DNA from: Pseudomonas kielensis
Lineage (GTDB): Bacteria; Pseudomonadota; Gammaproteobacteria; Pseudomonadales; Pseudomonadaceae
Assembly (NCBI RefSeq): GCF_014236655.1
Contig: NZ_JACMYG010000001.1
Span: forward strand, 186,001 to 250,000
Length of the DNA: 64,000 bases
Reading direction: 5' to 3'
The first letter of the stretch is position 1. The number at the start of each line of letters is the position of its first letter. The notes beneath the pieces were generated by a model. That model made no database searches. It saw only the letters and a list, made by a program, of their open reading frames with translations, and was not told the origin of the DNA. Below, one piece after another: positions 28,532 to 38,127 of this stretch. Position numbers and translations under genes: made by a program.

Positions 28532-29359
28532 ATGCAAGCCGTACAGCGTGAGATTGCTGAACAGCTCAAGGTCCAACCGCCCTTCGCCGACCAGGCTGCC
28601 CTGGAAGCGGAAATCGAGCGGCGGATCGGCTTCATCCAGGACTGCCTGGTCAATTCCGGGCTCAAGAGCCTGGTACTGGGCATCAGTGGTGGCGTCGATT
28701 CGCTGACCGCAGGCCTGCTGGCCCAACGCGCCATGCATGAACTGCGCGAGCGCAGCGGTGATATGAGCTACAAATTCATCGCCGTACGCCTGCCGTACGA
28801 AACCCAGTTCGATGAACACGAAGCCCAGGCTGCGGTGGACTTCATCGCGCCGGATGAGCGCCACACGGTCAATATCGGCCCGGCGGTCAAGGCGCTGTCC
28901 CGTGAGGTCGCGGCCTTTGAAGGCAAACACGCGGTGTCGGTGGATTTCGTGCTGGGCAATACCAAGGCGCGCATGCGCATGGTCGCCCAGTACACCATCG
29001 CCGGGGCCGCCCACGGCCTGGTGATCGGTACTGACCACGCCGCCGAAGCGGTGATGGGCTTCTTCACCAAGTTCGGCGACGGCGCCTGTGACCTGGCCCC
29101 CCTCAGCGGCCTGGTGAAAAACCAGGTACGGGCCATCGCCCGGCACTTCGGCGCGCCCGAGTCACTGGTGGAAAAAGTCCCGACCGCCGACCTGGAAGAC
29201 CTGTCGCCGGGTAAGCCGGACGAAGCGTCCCATGGCGTCACCTACACCGAGATCGATGCCTTCCTGCACGGTGAGCCGGTGCGTGAAGAGGCCTTCCGGA
29301 TCATTTGCGACACCTATAGAAAGACCCATCACAAGCGGGTAATGCCGTTTGCCCCGTGA
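28532..29359 (+). CDS. nadE: ammonia-dependent NAD synthetase
   Basis: A 275-residue NadE without a nitrilase domain, so it uses ammonia. The PP-loop is [10 protein letters not shown] (50-59). Later motifs include [32 protein letters not shown] and [15 protein letters not shown], all diagnostic. It amidates nicotinate adenine dinucleotide to NAD in the last pathway step. Start ATG at 28532 has AGGAG 7 nt upstream, with the pncB stop embedded in that Shine-Dalgarno, so translation is probably coupled. A bidirectional terminator follows. Confidence 0.96.
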   Translation: MQAVQREIAEQLKVQPPFADQAALEAEIERRIGFIQDCLVNSGLKSLVLGISGGVDSLTAGLLAQRAMHELRERSGDMSYKFIAVRLPYETQFDEHEAQAAVDFIAPDERHTVNIGPAVKALSREVAAFEGKHAVSVDFVLGNTKARMRMVAQYTIAGAAHGLVIGTDHAAEAVMGFFTKFGDGACDLAPLSGLVKNQVRAIARHFGAPESLVEKVPTADLEDLSPGKPDEASHGVTYTEIDAFLHGEPVREEAFRIICDTYRKTHHKRVMPFAP

Positions 29360-29415
29360 TTGACTAAAGGGGCTTTAGCGCGGCCATCGCGAGAGGCTCG
29401 CGATAAATGCCAGGC

Positions 29416-29448
29416 AAAAAAAAGCGTCCCACCGAGGACGCTTTTTTT
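29416..29448. terminator. bidirectional terminator between nadE and azu
   Basis: AAAAAGCGTCC and GGACGCTTTTT form the stem around CACCGA; A-run and T-run flanks allow it to serve the rightward nadE and leftward azurin transcripts. Confidence 0.92.
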
Positions 29449-29463
29449 ATGGGCGCTACAGGC

Positions 29464-29910
29464 TTACTTCAGGGTAATGGTGCCTTTCATCATCGAGATG
29501 TGGCCAGGGAAGGAGCAGAAGAAACCGTATTTTTCATCGGCTTTGAGTTTCGACACGTCAAAGGTCACGGCATCTTTCTCGCCAGCACCGATGATCTTGG
29601 TGTGAGCGATCACGCGGGTATCGCCGTCCTTGAGGTAGTTCTTGTCGATGCCGGCAGCCAGGCCATCGGTGGCGATCGGCTGCATGTCAGCTTCAGTGCT
29701 GATCACCAGGTTGTGGCCCATGACGTTCTTCGGCAGGCTGCCGGAGTGGGTCAGCTCGACGGTGAAGGTCTTGCAGCTCTTGTCGATTTCGATGGCCTTG
29801 GTGTTGAAGGACATCTGGTCAGTGGAGTCAACGGTGACCTTGCATTCGGCAGCCATCAGTTGGCTGCTGGCCAGTGTCAGCAGGGATACCGCAACAAGTT
29901 TGGCAAACAT
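29464..29910 (-). CDS. azu: azurin
   Basis: A 148-residue precursor: a 20-residue signal peptide ending LMA, then a 128-residue mature blue-copper protein starting AECKVTVDS. Copper ligands are visible as NVMGHNL (His46 of mature azurin) and [14 protein letters not shown] (Cys112, His117, Met121). The Cys3-Cys26 disulfide is retained (ECKV, DKSCKTF). Azurin shuttles electrons in the periplasm, for example to nitrite reductase or peroxidase. No convincing ANR box (TTGAT-N4-ATCAA) was found upstream, unlike in P. aeruginosa, so anaerobic control is not supported by what I see. Confidence 0.97.
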   Translation of the reverse strand: MFAKLVAVSLLTLASSQLMAAECKVTVDSTDQMSFNTKAIEIDKSCKTFTVELTHSGSLPKNVMGHNLVISTEADMQPIATDGLAAGIDKNYLKDGDTRVIAHTKIIGAGEKDAVTFDVSKLKADEKYGFFCSFPGHISMMKGTITLK

Positions 29911-30104
29911 GGTGAATCTCCAAGGCAGGGTTTAAAAAATCCATATCTTGTAAAGACTGCCTGAAATTTCCGGAAGTTCCTATGACCTCAGTCAAGAATT
30001 GTATACAACTTTCGGGCTATGACACCCATCGAAACAATCTACCAGCCAGACAGCCCGCACCCGCCTAAGATCGGCCCATTGTTCCCGCCAATGGAGTGTC
30101 CGTC

Positions 30105-30194
30105 ATGTCCCTCAATAGCCTGTTGTGCAGTTTGCTCGCCGCCTACGCCTGTGGGGCCAGTGGCACCTTTGAAGAAGCCCGCGCCCCGGATTAA
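30105..30194 (+). CDS. possible 29-residue peptide upstream of the LOG gene
   Basis: ATG at 30105, preceded by GGAG at a good distance, opens a 29-codon frame ending TAA. It reads [19 protein letters not shown] and then [10 protein letters not shown]. The N-terminal half is hydrophobic with two Cys. It lies in the 345-bp gap between azu and the LOG gene, 61 bp before the latter. It could be a leader or a small membrane peptide. There is no homology evidence, so this is tentative. Confidence 0.3.
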   Translation: MSLNSLLCSLLAAYACGASGTFEEARAPD

Positions 30195-30255
30195 TTCTTG
30201 GAGCAACCCGGCGCCAGCCATTACTCTGCGCTCGTCACTGATCACGGAGGAAGGC

Positions 30256-30843
30256 ATGTCTTTAACATCTGTTTGTGTGTTTTGCGGCGCCAGCACCGGC
30301 ACTCACCCGGCCTATCGAGGGGCGGCGATTGCCTTGGGCCAGGAGCTGGCCCGGCGCAAGCTGACGCTGGTGTACGGCGGCGGTGCGGTCGGTTTGATGG
30401 GGATTGTCGCCGATGCCGCACTGGCGGCCGGTGGCGAAGTGATCGGAATTATTCCCGAAAGCCTGAAAAACAAGGAAATCGGCCACAACGGCCTGACGCG
30501 CCTGGAAGTGGTCGATGGCATGCACGCCCGCAAGGCACGCATGGCAGAACTGAGCGACGCCTTTATCGCCCTGCCCGGCGGCCTGGGCACCTTCGAGGAG
30601 CTGTTCGAGGTCTGGACCTGGGGCCAGCTCGGCTACCACGGCAAACCGCTGGGGCTGCTGGAAGTGAATGGCTTTTACAGCAAACTCACTGCATTTCTTG
30701 ATCATGTCGTCGGTGAAGGCTTCGTTCGCGGGCAGCACCGTGACATGCTGCAAACGAGCGAATCGCCGCAGGATCTGCTGGATGCACTGGATGCCTGGCA
30801 GCCGGTGGTCAGCCCCAAATGGGACGGGCAAAAACCCGATTAA
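30256..30843 (+). CDS. LOG-family nucleotide 5'-monophosphate phosphoribohydrolase
   Basis: A 195-residue Rossmann-like protein. The LOG signature is complete: [11 protein letters not shown] (5-15), [11 protein letters not shown] (39-49), and PGGLGTFEE (107-115) with the preceding Arg-containing MHARKARM. Enzymes of this family cleave cytokinin-type or purine 5'-monophosphates to base and ribose 5-phosphate. The bacterial role is often nucleotide-pool housekeeping rather than cytokinin signalling. ATG at 30256 has AGGAAGG just upstream. The gene order azu then LOG matches PA4922-PA4923. Confidence 0.93.
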   Translation: MSLTSVCVFCGASTGTHPAYRGAAIALGQELARRKLTLVYGGGAVGLMGIVADAALAAGGEVIGIIPESLKNKEIGHNGLTRLEVVDGMHARKARMAELSDAFIALPGGLGTFEELFEVWTWGQLGYHGKPLGLLEVNGFYSKLTAFLDHVVGEGFVRGQHRDMLQTSESPQDLLDALDAWQPVVSPKWDGQKPD

Positions 30844-30911
30844 CCCTTGGCCCCGGTTTAAAGGCAGAATACGCGCCGCTCAACCTCACCTTCGACCCCA
30901 GAGGATCGCCC

Positions 30912-31103
30912 ATGGCTAAACCTAATTACTCCTTCGCCAAGCGTCAAAGAGACTTGGCCAAAGAGCAGAAGAAAGAGGAAAAGTTGCAACGCAAGAAAGC
31001 GGCTGCCGATGAAGAGGCCGGCGCACTGAACCCGGATGCAGAAACTGAAGTGACTGCCCAAGACGCTGTAGAAGCACCGAAAGAGCAGGCGCCAGACGCC
31101 TGA
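30912..31103 (+). CDS. small charged conserved protein
   Basis: A 63-residue protein with a Shine-Dalgarno GAGG before the ATG. The N-terminal half is very basic and probably helical (SFAKRQRDLAKEQKKEEKLQ, then RKK). The C-terminal half is acidic and Ala/Glu-rich and probably disordered. Such charge-segregated small proteins follow the LOG gene in other pseudomonads (compare PA4924). The basic coil could contact nucleic acid, but no function is known. It is 68 bp after the LOG gene and probably in the same transcript. Confidence 0.75.
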   Translation: MAKPNYSFAKRQRDLAKEQKKEEKLQRKKAAADEEAGALNPDAETEVTAQDAVEAPKEQAPDA

Positions 31104-31134
31104 GCCCCACCGGACAGTGTCCCGCCTATCTTCT

Positions 31135-31160
31135 GTAGGAGCTGGCCAGCCAGCTCCTAC
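31135..31160. terminator. perfect inverted repeat between converging genes
   Basis: GTAGGAGCTGGC and GCCAGCTCCTAC form a 12-bp stem around a two-base loop, 31 bp after the small charged protein and 11 bp beyond the end of the leftward transglutaminase gene. It has no T-run; it resembles the REP hairpins that act at the ends of Pseudomonas transcripts. Confidence 0.5.
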
Positions 31161-31171
31161 GGCGGAACGCG

Positions 31172-32065
31172 CTAGTCCAACGGCAAGACTGTCACCCGCA
31201 CTTCCGGGTCGTGGCTGCCGCCCCCCAGAATCACCCCACGCAACGGCGACACATCAGAGAAATCCCGGCCCCAGGCCAGGCTGATGTGCTCAAGCGCCGG
31301 CTGGATATTATTGGTCGGATCAAAATCCACCCAACCCAAGACCGGACAGAACACCGACACCCAGGCATGGGACGCATCGGCGCCGATCAGTCGCGCCTGC
31401 CCGGGGGGTGGCTGCGTCAACAGGTAGCCACTGACGTAACGCGCCGCCAAGCCCCTGGAACGCACGCAGGCCAGCATCAGGTGCGCGAAGTCCTGGCACA
31501 CCCCCCGCCGCCGCTCCAGCACTTCCACCAGCGGCGTTGCCACCTGCGTGGCCTCGGCGTCGAAGGTGAACTCGCTGAAAATCTTCTGCATCAATGCCTG
31601 CACCCCAAGCATCAGCGGCCGTCCCGGCGCAAAACAGCTTTCGGAGAACTCGACGAAGGAGCTTTTCAAGTGCACATAGGGCGATTCGAAGCGATAACGA
31701 CACGCCTGCAGCACCTCGTCGGCGATCGGCTGGCCACTGTAGGTCAGCGCGCTGCGGGTCGCCTCCCAGGCCGGCGACTGCTGGAAGTCGGGTAATGCCC
31801 GGGCCAGCACCTCAACGGTCAGCCGGGCATTGACCTGCAACTCATCGTGGGGCCGCTCGAAGGCCAGGCGAGTCAGCGGGTTGCCGAACACGTCCAGCTC
31901 ATCGCGGCGGGTCGTCGGTGACGGGCTGATCAACAGCTGCTGCTCGGTGCAGCGTTGCCAGGCGCAGGGCCGCGGCCACAGATGGGCCAGTTGCTGGGCC
32001 AGGGACACCGGGCTGTCATAGCGATAATGGGTGTCGTGGAGAATCTGATAGCGGGCACTGTTCAC
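31172..32065 (-). CDS. transglutaminase-like protein (third gene of the ATP-grasp operon)
   Basis: A 297-residue protein with a bacterial transglutaminase N-terminal region (YQILHDTHYRYDSPVSLAQQ) and a transglutaminase-like core. The catalytic triad is Cys190 (RRRGVCQDFAHLM), His233 (ASHAWVSV) and Asp249 (VDFDPTNN). The domain pair corresponds to COG1305-type proteins that are repeatedly found with alpha-E and circularly permuted ATP-grasp proteins. Its start overlaps the stop of the upstream gene by 4 bp. Members may act as amidases or proteases on isopeptide or gamma-glutamyl links rather than as cross-linkers; the substrate is unknown. Confidence 0.88.
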   Translation of the reverse strand: MNSARYQILHDTHYRYDSPVSLAQQLAHLWPRPCAWQRCTEQQLLISPSPTTRRDELDVFGNPLTRLAFERPHDELQVNARLTVEVLARALPDFQQSPAWEATRSALTYSGQPIADEVLQACRYRFESPYVHLKSSFVEFSESCFAPGRPLMLGVQALMQKIFSEFTFDAEATQVATPLVEVLERRRGVCQDFAHLMLACVRSRGLAARYVSGYLLTQPPPGQARLIGADASHAWVSVFCPVLGWVDFDPTNNIQPALEHISLAWGRDFSDVSPLRGVILGGGSHDPEVRVTVLPLD

Positions 32066-34554
32066 ACGGACACCGTACGTTGGCTGACATCGTCGACATG
32101 GGCGAAATGCCGCAAGGCCAGGCGGTCAGACACCTGATTGCTGACATCGGCGACGTCCTGCAGCAAGTCCGCCAGGCCATCGAGGGCGGCGCGCACACTG
32201 CTGTCACCGAACAGTGGATTCTCCAGGCAGCCGAGGTCAAACCCGGCCAGGCGCTCCACCAGCAGTGGCAAGGCGGCCTCGGCAGGTGCGCCGAAGTCAT
32301 GGTTCAAGCGCTTCAGGGAACCGCTCACCAGTTTCAACTGGAACAACACCGCATGGGGGTTCTGTTCATCGAGCAGCAACAGATCCAGCACCGGGATCAA
32401 CTGCGCCACGGCCAGGTAACGGGAGCGGTAGGTGATGCTGCTGTTACCCAACTCCAGCAACCATTCCAGGCCCGCCTGATCGAACGCCCCGGCCCCACGC
32501 AGGAACCCCGCCAGGCTGCTGCTCAGGAACTGCAAGCGTTCGATGCGCCGGCCGATCATCAAGAACCGCCAGCCTTCGTCGCGGGTCATGTCGTCCAGGG
32601 CAAACCCGGACAACGCGGCCAGTGACATCACCAGGCGGTTGAGAAAGTCCAGCAGCTCGCCAAAATCGGCGGCCTCGGCCTCGGTCTCCAGCTCCATGGC
32701 TTCGCGCTGCAACTCCACCAACGCCTGCCAGTTCTCGCGCGACAGCTTGCCGCGCACCTGGGACGCCGCCCACTGCAAGCGCTGCAGGTTGGCGCGCAGG
32801 CTGAACGACCAGTCTGCGCCGAGCAAGGCGGCCAGCAGACGCTCGGGCAACTCACCTTCCTCGGGCAGCAGCATCAGGCCTTCACCCAGTTCGACCGCCG
32901 CTTGCAGGGCTTGGGGATCATCGCCGTCGACATAACGCGCAAGCATGATCCGCAGCAACCGCGCACTGTCATCACAGCGCTCGCAGTAACGACCGAACCA
33001 GAACAGGTTTTCCACCACCCGCGACGGCAGGTACGGATCGCGTCGCACCAGGTCATGCACGCCGAGGGTTCGCTGGGCCTTCCATTGCTCGCCGACGGGG
33101 GCCCGCTCGCCCAGCACCCAGGTGTCCTTGCTCGCGCCGCCACGCTGCATCGATACCACTTCGGCATCCGCCTCGGCGGCCACCCGGGTCAGGCCGCCGG
33201 GCAACACCCGATAGCCGTCGTGACTGGCCACCGCGTACACCCGCATGCCGATGGCCCGTGGTTGCAACTGGCCCGTCTCGGCCTGCCACACCGGCGCCTG
33301 GGACAGCTGGGGCAATTCTTGCGCAACATAGGCGTAGGGCCGCGCACGCATGCGCCGGACCAGATCATCGCGCTGCTTTTCACTCAAATCACGACCAAAC
33401 ACCGGGACAAAGCTCTGGGAAGGAAAGGCCGGCTTGATCAGCAGCTCCGGCAGTTTCTCCAGCGCTTGCTCCAGCACCGGCGGCTCCCCGCACCACCAGG
33501 TGGCAATGGACGGCAGGAGCAGTTCCTCGCCGAACAGGTAGTGATTGATCCTGGGCAGAAACCCCAACAGCCCCGGCGACTCCAGCACACCGCTGCCCAG
33601 GGCGTTGGCCACCAGCACCCGGCCCTGGCGCACCGCCTCCAACAGCCCCGGGACGCCGAGGGCCGAGTCGGTGCGCAGCTCCAGCGGGTCGCAGAAGTCA
33701 TCGTCGAGCCGGCGCATGATCGCGTGGACCCGGCGCAGGCCGCTCAGGGTCTTGAGGTAGACCGTGGCATCGCGCACCGTCAGGTCACCGCCTTCGACCA
33801 GCGGATAACCGAGCTGGCGGGCCAGGTACAGGTGTTCGAAATAGCTCTCGTTGAAACGCCCGGGAGTCAACAGCACCACCAGCGGCACTTCCTCGGCGCT
33901 GGGTGCCTGACGGGCCAGGGTTTCCTGCAGGGTCCGGAAGAACCCCGCCAGGTGCTGCACTTGCAGGTCGCGGTAGAGTTCGGGAAACGCGCGCGAAACG
34001 ATGGTGCGGCTCTCCAGGGCATATCCGGCACCGGACGGTGCCTGGGTGCGATCCGCGGTGACCCACCAGCGCCCGTCGGGGGTGCGCGCCAGGTCCACGG
34101 CATACAGGTGCAGGAAGGTTTCGGCGGGTGGCCGGATCCCCTGGCAGGGCCACAGGAAATTGTTATGGCCAAACACCAGCTCCGACGGCAGCAGGCCCTC
34201 GGCAATCAGGCGCTGCGGACCATACAGGTCCGCCAGCACCGCGTTGAGCAGCCGTGCACGCTGGGCGATTCCAGCCGACAGGTGCTGCCACTCATCGGCG
34301 GCAATCACGTGGGGCAACAGGTCCAGCTCCCAGGGGCGGTCGGCGCCCTTGGGGTCGGCGTAGACATTGTAAGTGACGCCATTTTCCTGGATCTGCCGCG
34401 CCAGCAAGGCCTGGCGCTGCACCAGTTGCGCAGGCGAACTGCGTTGCAACTGCTCGAACAGGCGCCGCCAATGCGCGCGCACGCCGCCGCTGTCGTCGAG
34501 CAGTTCGTGATAGGTGCCCGCCGTGAGCGGGTAATGGTCTAGCAGGTCAGGCAT
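32062..34554 (-). CDS. circularly permuted ATP-grasp / alpha-E fusion protein
   Basis: An 830-residue fusion of two proteins that are separate in many bacteria. Residues 1 to about 490 are a circularly permuted ATP-grasp ligase (NGVTYNVYADPKGADRPWELDLLPHVI, abbreviated, then HLYAVDLARTPDGRWWVTADRTQAPSGAGYALE and LLTPGRFNESYFEHLYLARQLG). From about residue 505 an alpha-E helical domain begins with its usual LPSRVVENLFWFGRYCER. ATP-grasp enzymes of this group are predicted amide or peptide-bond-forming ligases. Alpha-E is always linked to them, its role unknown. It is 57 bp downstream of the DUF2126 gene and overlaps the next gene. The substrate is undetermined. Confidence 0.9.
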   Translation of the reverse strand: MPDLLDHYPLTAGTYHELLDDSGGVRAHWRRLFEQLQRSSPAQLVQRQALLARQIQENGVTYNVYADPKGADRPWELDLLPHVIAADEWQHLSAGIAQRARLLNAVLADLYGPQRLIAEGLLPSELVFGHNNFLWPCQGIRPPAETFLHLYAVDLARTPDGRWWVTADRTQAPSGAGYALESRTIVSRAFPELYRDLQVQHLAGFFRTLQETLARQAPSAEEVPLVVLLTPGRFNESYFEHLYLARQLGYPLVEGGDLTVRDATVYLKTLSGLRRVHAIMRRLDDDFCDPLELRTDSALGVPGLLEAVRQGRVLVANALGSGVLESPGLLGFLPRINHYLFGEELLLPSIATWWCGEPPVLEQALEKLPELLIKPAFPSQSFVPVFGRDLSEKQRDDLVRRMRARPYAYVAQELPQLSQAPVWQAETGQLQPRAIGMRVYAVASHDGYRVLPGGLTRVAAEADAEVVSMQRGGASKDTWVLGERAPVGEQWKAQRTLGVHDLVRRDPYLPSRVVENLFWFGRYCERCDDSARLLRIMLARYVDGDDPQALQAAVELGEGLMLLPEEGELPERLLAALLGADWSFSLRANLQRLQWAASQVRGKLSRENWQALVELQREAMELETEAEAADFGELLDFLNRLVMSLAALSGFALDDMTRDEGWRFLMIGRRIERLQFLSSSLAGFLRGAGAFDQAGLEWLLELGNSSITYRSRYLAVAQLIPVLDLLLLDEQNPHAVLFQLKLVSGSLKRLNHDFGAPAEAALPLLVERLAGFDLGCLENPLFGDSSVRAALDGLADLLQDVADVSNQVSDRLALRHFAHVDDVSQRTVSV

Positions 34555-34611
34555 GGAACGCTCGGCAGGCTCAAGAAAAAGGCAGGTTAGCGCACAACTA
34601 TGGCAGGTCTG

Positions 34612-37600
34612 TCATTGGCTGCTCTGCGCAAACTGGCGCAAATCCAGGGTCATGGGCAACTCATCACTGATCGTCAGGGTCGGGACCTGAAGGGGCCCCG
34701 GGCTGTGGCCAAGCCGGAAGAACCGCGCCATGCGCCGGCTCTCGGCTTCGTTGGCGTTGACCGGCAGGCTGTCGTAGTTGCGCCCTCCGGGATGGGCAAC
34801 GTGGTACTGACAGCCCCCCAGGGAGCGCTGCATCCAGGTGTCGAGCAGATCGAACACCAGGGGCGCATGCACCCCGATGGTTGGCTGCAGGCAGTTGGCG
34901 GGCTGCCAGGCGCGGAACCGCACGCCGGCGACAAACTCGCCGACCCGACCGGTAGGCTGCAGCGGCACCGCGACCCCATTGCAGGTCAGCACATAACGCT
35001 GCGGCGCCAACCCCGTGAGCTTGACCTGCAGGCGTTCCAGGGACGAATCGACATACCGCACGGTACCGCCTGCCGCGCCCTCCTCGCCCAGCACATGCCA
35101 GGGCTCCAGCGCCTGGCGCAGCTCCAGTTCGATGCCGCTGACCGCATAATCGCCGACCTTGGGAAAACGAAACTCCAGGTGGGCGGCGAACCATTCGGCG
35201 CGCAACGCATACCCGGCGGCGTTGAGGTCCACCAGCACATCGGCGAAGTCCTGCTCGATAAAGTGCGGCAGCAGGAACCGGTCATGCAGCTCCGTGCCCC
35301 AGCGCGCCAGCTTGGCGGGCGCATAGGGTTCACGCCAGAAGCGCGCCACCAATGCCCGCAGCAACAGTTGCTGGACCAGGCTCATGCGTGCGTGGGGCGG
35401 CATCTCGAAGGCCCGCAACTCCAGCAGACCCAGGCGCCCGGTGGCACCGTCCGGCGAATAGAGTTTGTCGATACAGAACTCGGCGCGGTGGGTGTTGCCG
35501 GTGACATCGATCAACAGGTTGCGTAGCAGGCGATCCACCAGCCAGGGGGCACAGGCTTCACCCGGCGCCGGCATTTGCGCGAAGGCAATTTCCAGTTCGT
35601 ACAAGGCATCGTTGCGCGCCTCGTCGACCCGCGGCGCCTGGGACGTCGGGCCGATGAACAGGCCGGAAAACAGGTAGGACAAGGACGGGTGGTTGTGCCA
35701 GTAGCTGATCAGGCTGCGCAGCAGGTCCGGACGACGCAGAAAGGGCGAGTCCGCCGGGGTCGCGCCACCCAATACAAAATGGTTACCGCCGCCGGTGCCG
35801 GTGTGGCGGCCGTCGATCATGAATTTCTCGCTGGTCAGGCGGGTCTGGCGGGCCTCCTCGTAGAGGAACTCGGTGCGCTCCACCAGCTCATCCCAACTGG
35901 CGGACGGCTGCACGTTGACCTCGATCACGCCAGGGTCCGGGGTCACCCGGAAATTGCTCAGGCGCGGATCACTGGGCGGCTCATACCCCTCCAGTAACAC
36001 CGGGCAATGCAGCTCCTCGGCGGTGGCCTCGATGGCGCTGACCAGTTCCAGATAATCCTCAAGCCGCTCCAGTGGCGGCATGAACAGGTACAAGCGCCCT
36101 TCCCGGGCCTCGGCGCAGAACGCGGTGCGGGTCAACCAGTCGGCGGACTCGTCGAGTGCCGGCACACGCTCCTCGGCCACTGCAGGCGTGGCATGAGCTG
36201 CCAATTGTGCGGTGTCCGGCAGCGGCGGGAAGTCCTGGTTGGGGTCCTGCGGATGGATGAACGGGTACTCCGCGGCTTTCACCCAAGGCTGGGAGCCCAG
36301 TGGCAATCGATAGCCCAGGGGGGAATCGCCGGGGACCAACCGGCAATGCTCATCGCGCAGATACCAGCGCCCGCTTTGCCACTGGTCACCCTTGGCGGTG
36401 CGCGCCAGCGGCAGGACCTGGCCGATCACCTTGTCCAGGCCCTGGCTGAACACCTTGCGCAACCGTGCACGCTCCAGCGGCTCCTCCAGGCGCGGGTCTT
36501 CGGCGCTGACGTTCAGCGGCAAGTTGCCTTCGCGCCACAGGTAATAGAAGTGATCTTCGTAAGCGGGGAACACAAAGTGTGCGGGCAGTTTCAAGCGCTC
36601 GGCGACACTCGCCAGAAAACGCCCGGCCAACGCGCCATCCGCGCCGTAGTCCTGCTGCTCATCGGCTATCAAGGCACTGTTGTGCCAGACCGGCACGCCG
36701 TCACGCCGCCAATAGCAATTGAGTGACCAGCGCGGCAGTTGCTCGCCGGGGTACCACTTGCCCTGGCCGAAATGCACCAGGCCCTTGGGCGCGTAATGCT
36801 TGCGCAGGCGCTGGAACAGCTCGGCCGACAGCCGGCGCTTGTCCGGGCCGAGTGCGGCGGTGTTCCACTCGGCGCCATCCGGATCGTCGATCGAGACGAA
36901 GGTCGGCTCGCCGCCCATGGTCAGCCGCACATCGCCAGCCTGCAGGTCGCCGTCGATCTGCCGGCCGAGGGTCTGGATGGCCTGCCACTGCTCCTCGGTG
37001 TAGGGCTTGGTGACCCGAGGCGCTTCCCAGATCCGCTCCACCGACATTTCATGGCTGAATTCACACTCACAGGGTTCGACCAGGCCGCTGATCGGCGCCG
37101 CAGAGGACGGATCGGGACTACAGGCCAACGGAATATGCCCTTCACCGGCAAACAGCCCAGAGGTGGCGTCCAGGCCGATCCAGCCTGCACCCGGCAGGTA
37201 GACTTCGCACCAGGCGTGCAGGTCGGTGAAATCCACCTCGGTGCCGGACGGCCCGTCGAGGCTCTTCACGTCCGCCGTGAGCTGGATCAAGTAGCCCGAG
37301 ACAAACCGCGCCGCCAGTCCGAGGTTGCGTAGCAGTTGCACCAGCAACCAGGCCGAGTCGCGGCATGAGCCGGACGCGTGCTCCAGGGTGTATTCCGGGG
37401 TCTGGACCCCGGGCTCCATGCGGATCAGGTAACCGATGTCTTCGCTCAGGCGCTGGTTGAGGGCCACCAGGAAATCCACGGCCGGCAGCGGCGTGCGCTC
37501 GATGCCCTGGAGGTAGGCCTTGAGCCTGGGCGTCAGCGGCAGGGTTTCCAGGTACGGCGCCAGTTCCTTGCGTTCGTCCGCGGCGTAGGCGAACGGGATG

Positions 37601-37902
37601 GTCTCGGCATAAGGCTCGAGGAAAAAGTCGAAGGGATTGAACACTGCCATTTCCGCCAGCAAGTCGACTTCGATGCGCAGTTGCTCGGTCTTCTCTGGGA
37701 ACACCAGGCGCGCCAGGTAGTTACCCTGGGGGTCTTGCTGCCAGTTGATGAAGTGCTGCTCGGGCAGCACTTTGAGCGAATAAGAGAGGATCCGCGTGCG
37801 GCTATGGGCCGCCGGGCGCAGGCGAACGATCTGCGGGCCGAGTTCGACGGCGCGGTCGTAGCGGTAATGCGTGACGTGGTGCAATGCGACATGAATCGAC
37901 AC
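34612..37902 (-). CDS. transglutaminase-like / DUF2126 putative amidoligase fusion
   Basis: A 1096-residue protein. Residues 1-290 are a transglutaminase unit with N-terminal beta domain (HHVTHYRYDRAVELGPQIVRLRP, in part) and triad Cys180 (ASGSCRDSAW), His229 (TDLHAWCEVY) and Asp245 (IGLDATSG). The remainder is DUF2126, described in Pfam as a putative amidoligase; it contains TMGGEPTFVSIDDPDG, HFGQGKWYPGEQLPRW and RHTGTGGGNHFVLGG. The start is GTG at 37902 with AGGAGG 6 nt before it; an in-frame ATG at 38091 would add 63 residues unlike the family. It is the first gene of a three-gene operon with the ATP-grasp/alpha-E and transglutaminase genes. The reaction is unknown. Confidence 0.9.
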   Translation of the reverse strand: MSIHVALHHVTHYRYDRAVELGPQIVRLRPAAHSRTRILSYSLKVLPEQHFINWQQDPQGNYLARLVFPEKTEQLRIEVDLLAEMAVFNPFDFFLEPYAETIPFAYAADERKELAPYLETLPLTPRLKAYLQGIERTPLPAVDFLVALNQRLSEDIGYLIRMEPGVQTPEYTLEHASGSCRDSAWLLVQLLRNLGLAARFVSGYLIQLTADVKSLDGPSGTEVDFTDLHAWCEVYLPGAGWIGLDATSGLFAGEGHIPLACSPDPSSAAPISGLVEPCECEFSHEMSVERIWEAPRVTKPYTEEQWQAIQTLGRQIDGDLQAGDVRLTMGGEPTFVSIDDPDGAEWNTAALGPDKRRLSAELFQRLRKHYAPKGLVHFGQGKWYPGEQLPRWSLNCYWRRDGVPVWHNSALIADEQQDYGADGALAGRFLASVAERLKLPAHFVFPAYEDHFYYLWREGNLPLNVSAEDPRLEEPLERARLRKVFSQGLDKVIGQVLPLARTAKGDQWQSGRWYLRDEHCRLVPGDSPLGYRLPLGSQPWVKAAEYPFIHPQDPNQDFPPLPDTAQLAAHATPAVAEERVPALDESADWLTRTAFCAEAREGRLYLFMPPLERLEDYLELVSAIEATAEELHCPVLLEGYEPPSDPRLSNFRVTPDPGVIEVNVQPSASWDELVERTEFLYEEARQTRLTSEKFMIDGRHTGTGGGNHFVLGGATPADSPFLRRPDLLRSLISYWHNHPSLSYLFSGLFIGPTSQAPRVDEARNDALYELEIAFAQMPAPGEACAPWLVDRLLRNLLIDVTGNTHRAEFCIDKLYSPDGATGRLGLLELRAFEMPPHARMSLVQQLLLRALVARFWREPYAPAKLARWGTELHDRFLLPHFIEQDFADVLVDLNAAGYALRAEWFAAHLEFRFPKVGDYAVSGIELELRQALEPWHVLGEEGAAGGTVRYVDSSLERLQVKLTGLAPQRYVLTCNGVAVPLQPTGRVGEFVAGVRFRAWQPANCLQPTIGVHAPLVFDLLDTWMQRSLGGCQYHVAHPGGRNYDSLPVNANEAESRRMARFFRLGHSPGPLQVPTLTISDELPMTLDLRQFAQSSQ

Positions 37903-38081
37903 GGCGTGCCTCCTGCGAGCCAAAAGCGTACCGAGCACCGCGCAAGACTTATGCCATACAGCAGCGCTGGCGCTTTCTCCGGTTGCTTGAGGCAGTACAG
38001 CACCAAAATCGAGCGATGCGGGGAATTGCTTTGATGGCGCTGCACGCAAATGTGGCGCGGGATCTTTTTTCGGCCCAATGC

Positions 38082-38106
38082 AAAACGCCAACCCGAAGGT
38101 TGGCGT
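38082..38106 (-). terminator. terminator of ygiQ
   Basis: ACGCCAACC and GGTTGGCGT pair around a four-base loop and end in TTTT when read leftward, 21 bp after the ygiQ stop. Confidence 0.8.
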
Positions 38107-38127
38107 CTTGTTCTCGGCCGTCAGCGC

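Noticed and set aside
29911..30010. ANR box for azurin
   Set aside because: A TTGAT-N4-ATCAA site was looked for and not found; only TTGTATACAA occurs.
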